Shown: positions 61,108-64,000 of the stretch, piece by piece | Layout: every line of letters begins with the position of its first letter | How positions within the stretch are numbered: the stretch's first letter is position 1 | From: Armatimonadota bacterium | GTDB taxonomy: Bacteria; Armatimonadota; UBA5829; DTJY01 | Length of the DNA stretch: 64,000 nt | Assembly: GCA_023511795.1 (NCBI GenBank) | Contig: JAIMAU010000001.1 | Coordinates: forward strand, 388,384-452,383 | Direction of reading: 5' to 3' | Notes under the pieces: model-generated | What the model was told of the DNA's origin: nothing | Database searches by the model: none | Seen by the model: only the letters and a program-made list of their open reading frames with translations | Made by a program: the position numbers and the translations under genes

Positions 61108-64000
61108 ATGAACTATAAAGGGACAATGGCGCTAAAATGTGCAATCATTGGACTATTATTTGTAATTGCAATTGCTTCCCAGTGCCATGCCCAAAGCATT
61201 GGAAGTGTAACAATAGACCCAGTCGAAGCAACTTCAAATAGTGTCTATAAGGTGCAATTCGTCTGGACTTGTTCTGAAGCTCCATATTTCCCTGATGCGG
61301 GTACACTCAGGCTTGAATATCTTTCTGACCCATATGGTGGGTCGGCGGTTACTTGTCCGGTCCCTGAGGAGTGTGGCAGAGGACATCCAATAACGGGGCG
61401 GCTTTATACCATTTGGGTTAGCGCAGGTCTTAACCTTGAAAACGAGTCTCCTCATCCCAAAATGGAGCATTTGTATTTATTTGAGGCTTTAAAAGCCAAT
61501 CCGGATGGGTCTCCACGGTCAGTAACTTTCCAAATCAAGGCCACATTTACACAACCGCCTGAGAATGAAGGTGACGAGCCAACAGTTACTGAGGTTACGG
61601 CTGACGTAGGGCCGGTAACTGTCCATGACTCCCATCCTTGTAGTGCAAATCCGAGGTATGGGGGCGTGAAATGGGACCGCGATTGGCTGACAGGCTATGT
61701 GTTATATCCTGATCCTCTTACTCTTGATCCACTTTTTACAACGGGTTACGAGGGTCAGTCTCCAGAAGATCCAGAAAATCCAGATGATGGAACTACTTCA
61801 AGCACTTACACCTTCCGCATAAAATACAACAACGACGACAGTCGTGCGCCTGAGCCTTGGCACAGGTCTTATGGGAATAGTACAGCTTTCCTTACAACGC
61901 GACCAGGCATTGACCCGTCGGGCGTGGTGTTATATGTTTACGATCCCTATGCCAATAGCGGGAGTGGCGCATACACAAACCTGCCAATGCAGCCCAACGC
62001 AGAACTTGGCGATGGGGTATATGAGTATATAATCCGGCCAGACCGGTGGAACAGCTATAGGGCTTTAAGAATAGGCAATTATAGGTACTTCTTTGGATGT
62101 TCTGATGATTATATTCGCGATATGAATGGCGAAATTCCAACTTGGGCAGAAGAGCAGCCGTTTTCATATGGACCTTTATCTGGCAGCTGTCTTTCCCACA
62201 ATAAGCCATCGCCTGAGTTCGGCAATGTATATAACATGGGTATTTATGTCTGTCGCCCAACTTTCGTGCCAGGGGTAACCACTGTTTATCCGTGGAGCGC
62301 AAATGAACATCCCAAAGTAACAGTTGGGTTGTGGAGCCCGAAAGAGTGTGGATATCATACTCATATGTATACGATTGACCCGTTATATCAAATGCACAAC
62401 CCAAATGGACAAGCTACAACGGGTGCTACAACCAATGACCGGCTTAGTTTCCAGATAGTATATGGGCAGATTGACGGAATTCCCCCACAAGAGATTAGCG
62501 TTTGGATTTATAAAGGCAATAATACCAATGGTCCTCTTGAGCGGCGAATTACGCTTGAGCCCACGGAAGCAGTAACTTCATCCAAGATAAAGGCTGGCTT
62601 GCTTTATCGAACTCCTTCACCTATTTCGCTTGAAGCTGGCCCGCACGTCTGCTACTTCACAGCTTCGGATGGAAAAAAGAGAGTAAAGTGGCCTGTTAGA
62701 GGTGGAGATGATTGGATTTGGGGACCGTATATCAACCATAGGCCTGAGCTTTTAGATGCAAAGGTAGAGCCAAAAATCGGCACCGCCGGAGATAATTTCC
62801 GTTGGACTGTAACCTATAGGGATGCCGACAACCAAAGGCCATACCAGGCGCATCTCATTATTCAATTGCGCGATGGCGGAACCCTAGAAAACGGCGGCGC
62901 TGTAAGGGTCGTCATGGAGAAACTTGACAAAAGTGACAATACTTACGATGACGGCGTAGTTTACAAGTTTGATTCTGCAAATTTAGAACACGTCTTGCAG
63001 CCTGGCCAGCGGAAATTCTATTTTGAATTTGTCGATGACTGGGGAATAGTAACAGACCCCAATGAAAGAATATATGGTGAAAAGGTTTGGTATCCACCTC
63101 GGTCCGGAGATGTGCCAAACTGGATAGATGGACCGTTTATAAAACCGAACACTAAGCCGATTCTCTCATTAGGCAAAGTTGAATCAACGGACGGAACAGC
63201 GAATTCAGCAACATTGTGGAGATACTCAGTCCGCTATACAGATGCGGACAACCAGCCACCAACCTATGTAATAGTCTATATTGGAACAGTGCACGCGGAT
63301 GGAACGATTACCTGGGATGGTGGTCACGCAATGTTGCCTACCAACCCATCGGATGTAGTATATACCGATGGGAAAGACTACAGCTTCCTCACGCGGTTGG
63401 GCGGCGATCCCACGGCAGTCAGTTATTACTATTGTATGGTAGCTGCAGATGGTATAGATCCGGCTGTTTATGACCCATCTACCGGCAGCACGAGCGCTCA
63501 TACAATTTGGAATCCGATGGAGACCCTCACATCATCAACGCCAACGGATACTTTCTTCACAACTCATAAACCGCTAGTAGCAGGAGTGCCAACAGGTGGG
63601 GGAGTTAGAGACCAATATTACGATAGCGAGAACTGGCCGTTATATGAATATCCATTGGTTTATGACGCTTCGAATAAACCCTTAAGCTATGATATTGAAA
63701 ATTCGGACTTCGAGAATGGCGTAATCAAGCTATACACAAGTGCTACGACGATTAAAATGCAATATTGGTTTGGTGTTCCTGGCCCAACCTCGGTTGGGCT
63801 GAACACCCCTCCAAGATTGACTGCAGGGCAAGTTTCCCCTAACCCTGGCACAACCCAAACTACATTTCGGTTCTCGGTGGTGTATTCGGACCAAGATGGA
63901 CCGCAAGGGCAGATGCCTTCGTTTGTTAGGGTAAAGGTTGATGATGTGCCATATGACCTTTCTCCTGTGTTCGTTGGGACGCCGAACTACAAGATTGGCG
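61108..64000 (+). CDS. Large secreted Ig-like repeat protein, partial (runs off window)
   Basis: Open from ATG 61108 (AGGAGG 8 nt upstream) to the end with no stop, at least 964 residues. Signal peptide: KGTMALKCAIIGLLFVIAIA, cleavage near CHAQS. Contains at least three similar beta units late on: NHRPELLDAKVEPKIGTAGD with VTYRDADNQ; NTKPILSLGKVEST with VRYTDADNQ; NTPPRLTAGQVSPNPGT with VVYSDQDG. These are Ig/cadherin-like repeats with Asp residues (possible Ca sites), typical of adhesins or surface layers. Fourth and last gene of the cluster in view. C-terminus unknown. Confidence 0.78.
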   Translation, partial: MNYKGTMALKCAIIGLLFVIAIASQCHAQSIGSVTIDPVEATSNSVYKVQFVWTCSEAPYFPDAGTLRLEYLSDPYGGSAVTCPVPEECGRGHPITGRLYTIWVSAGLNLENESPHPKMEHLYLFEALKANPDGSPRSVTFQIKATFTQPPENEGDEPTVTEVTADVGPVTVHDSHPCSANPRYGGVKWDRDWLTGYVLYPDPLTLDPLFTTGYEGQSPEDPENPDDGTTSSTYTFRIKYNNDDSRAPEPWHRSYGNSTAFLTTRPGIDPSGVVLYVYDPYANSGSGAYTNLPMQPNAELGDGVYEYIIRPDRWNSYRALRIGNYRYFFGCSDDYIRDMNGEIPTWAEEQPFSYGPLSGSCLSHNKPSPEFGNVYNMGIYVCRPTFVPGVTTVYPWSANEHPKVTVGLWSPKECGYHTHMYTIDPLYQMHNPNGQATTGATTNDRLSFQIVYGQIDGIPPQEISVWIYKGNNTNGPLERRITLEPTEAVTSSKIKAGLLYRTPSPISLEAGPHVCYFTASDGKKRVKWPVRGGDDWIWGPYINHRPELLDAKVEPKIGTAGDNFRWTVTYRDADNQRPYQAHLIIQLRDGGTLENGGAVRVVMEKLDKSDNTYDDGVVYKFDSANLEHVLQPGQRKFYFEFVDDWGIVTDPNERIYGEKVWYPPRSGDVPNWIDGPFIKPNTKPILSLGKVESTDGTANSATLWRYSVRYTDADNQPPTYVIVYIGTVHADGTITWDGGHAMLPTNPSDVVYTDGKDYSFLTRLGGDPTAVSYYYCMVAADGIDPAVYDPSTGSTSAHTIWNPMETLTSSTPTDTFFTTHKPLVAGVPTGGGVRDQYYDSENWPLYEYPLVYDASNKPLSYDIENSDFENGVIKLYTSATTIKMQYWFGVPGPTSVGLNTPPRLTAGQVSPNPGTTQTTFRFSVVYSDQDGPQGQMPSFVRVKVDDVPYDLSPVFVGTPNYKIG

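Noticed and set aside
1-64000. CRISPR arrays, insertion sequences or prophage genes
   Set aside because: No regularly spaced repeats, transposase, integrase or phage motifs were seen on either strand.

Overview
The window is bacterial chromosome of moderate GC with long operon-like gene runs on both strands. I saw no insertion sequence, phage gene, integrase or CRISPR array. The gene mix is several Tat-exported Gfo/Idh/MocA dehydrogenases, DUF6807 proteins, uroporphyrinogen-decarboxylase-like proteins, LL-diaminopimelate aminotransferase, Firmicute-like Hfq, LemA/HtpX and very large secreted beta-rich proteins. This would suit an Armatimonadota-type or similar environmental lineage; that placement is inference from gene content and is weak, because no rRNA is present.

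Layout. 1-1501: pncB (minus). 1691-15529: a plus-strand carbohydrate cluster with four Tat-signal Gfo/Idh/MocA oxidoreductases, ApbE, two secreted DUF6807 proteins, an OPA-like MFS carrier, a UROD-like protein, an SSS symporter and an AP-endonuclease-2-type TIM barrel. 15621-18528: LemA, HtpX and an MFS carrier. 18781-23581: miaA-hfq-dapF-dapL facing lysC, so RNA modification, RNA chaperone and lysine/diaminopimelate synthesis. 23846-31137: a minus-strand block of four BON-domain proteins, Lon, Hsp20 and a GH94 phosphorylase. 31540-35979: a small 2[4Fe-4S] ferredoxin, another TIM-barrel isomerase, and a Cache-HAMP-GAF-SpoIIE phosphatase followed by an RsbW-like protein (probable partner-switching signalling). 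35937-38362: two paralogous secreted proteins, one with a CFI-box C-terminus. 38638-46738: S1-domain protein, FAD oxidoreductase, gamma-glutamyltransferase-like protein, a split EamA pair, manC, cobO, a second UROD-like protein and panD. 47010-53657: tRNA-Leu(CAA), sppA, polA (proofreading site lost), a promoter-driven structured leader or ncRNA, ribosomal protein S1 and coaE. 53641-64000: a strong promoter followed by four consecutive genes for secreted proteins: CsgG-like, subtilase, and two large beta-rich proteins, the last running off the window.

How they fit together. The first cluster looks like uptake plus oxidation/isomerisation of a sugar or glycoside, with oxidation probably outside the cytoplasmic membrane. 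The BON/Lon/Hsp20 block looks like a protein-quality or envelope-stress unit that unexpectedly carries a glycoside phosphorylase. The last block looks like a cell-surface or secretion system whose members share a duplicated C-terminal module and Pro/Thr-rich tails. The most interesting unexplained items are the structured RNA region before rpsA, the BON-rich operon, the paired NTF2-like/CFI-box proteins, and the four-gene secreted cluster. Many translation starts were reassigned from Shine-Dalgarno position; several are TTG or GTG.
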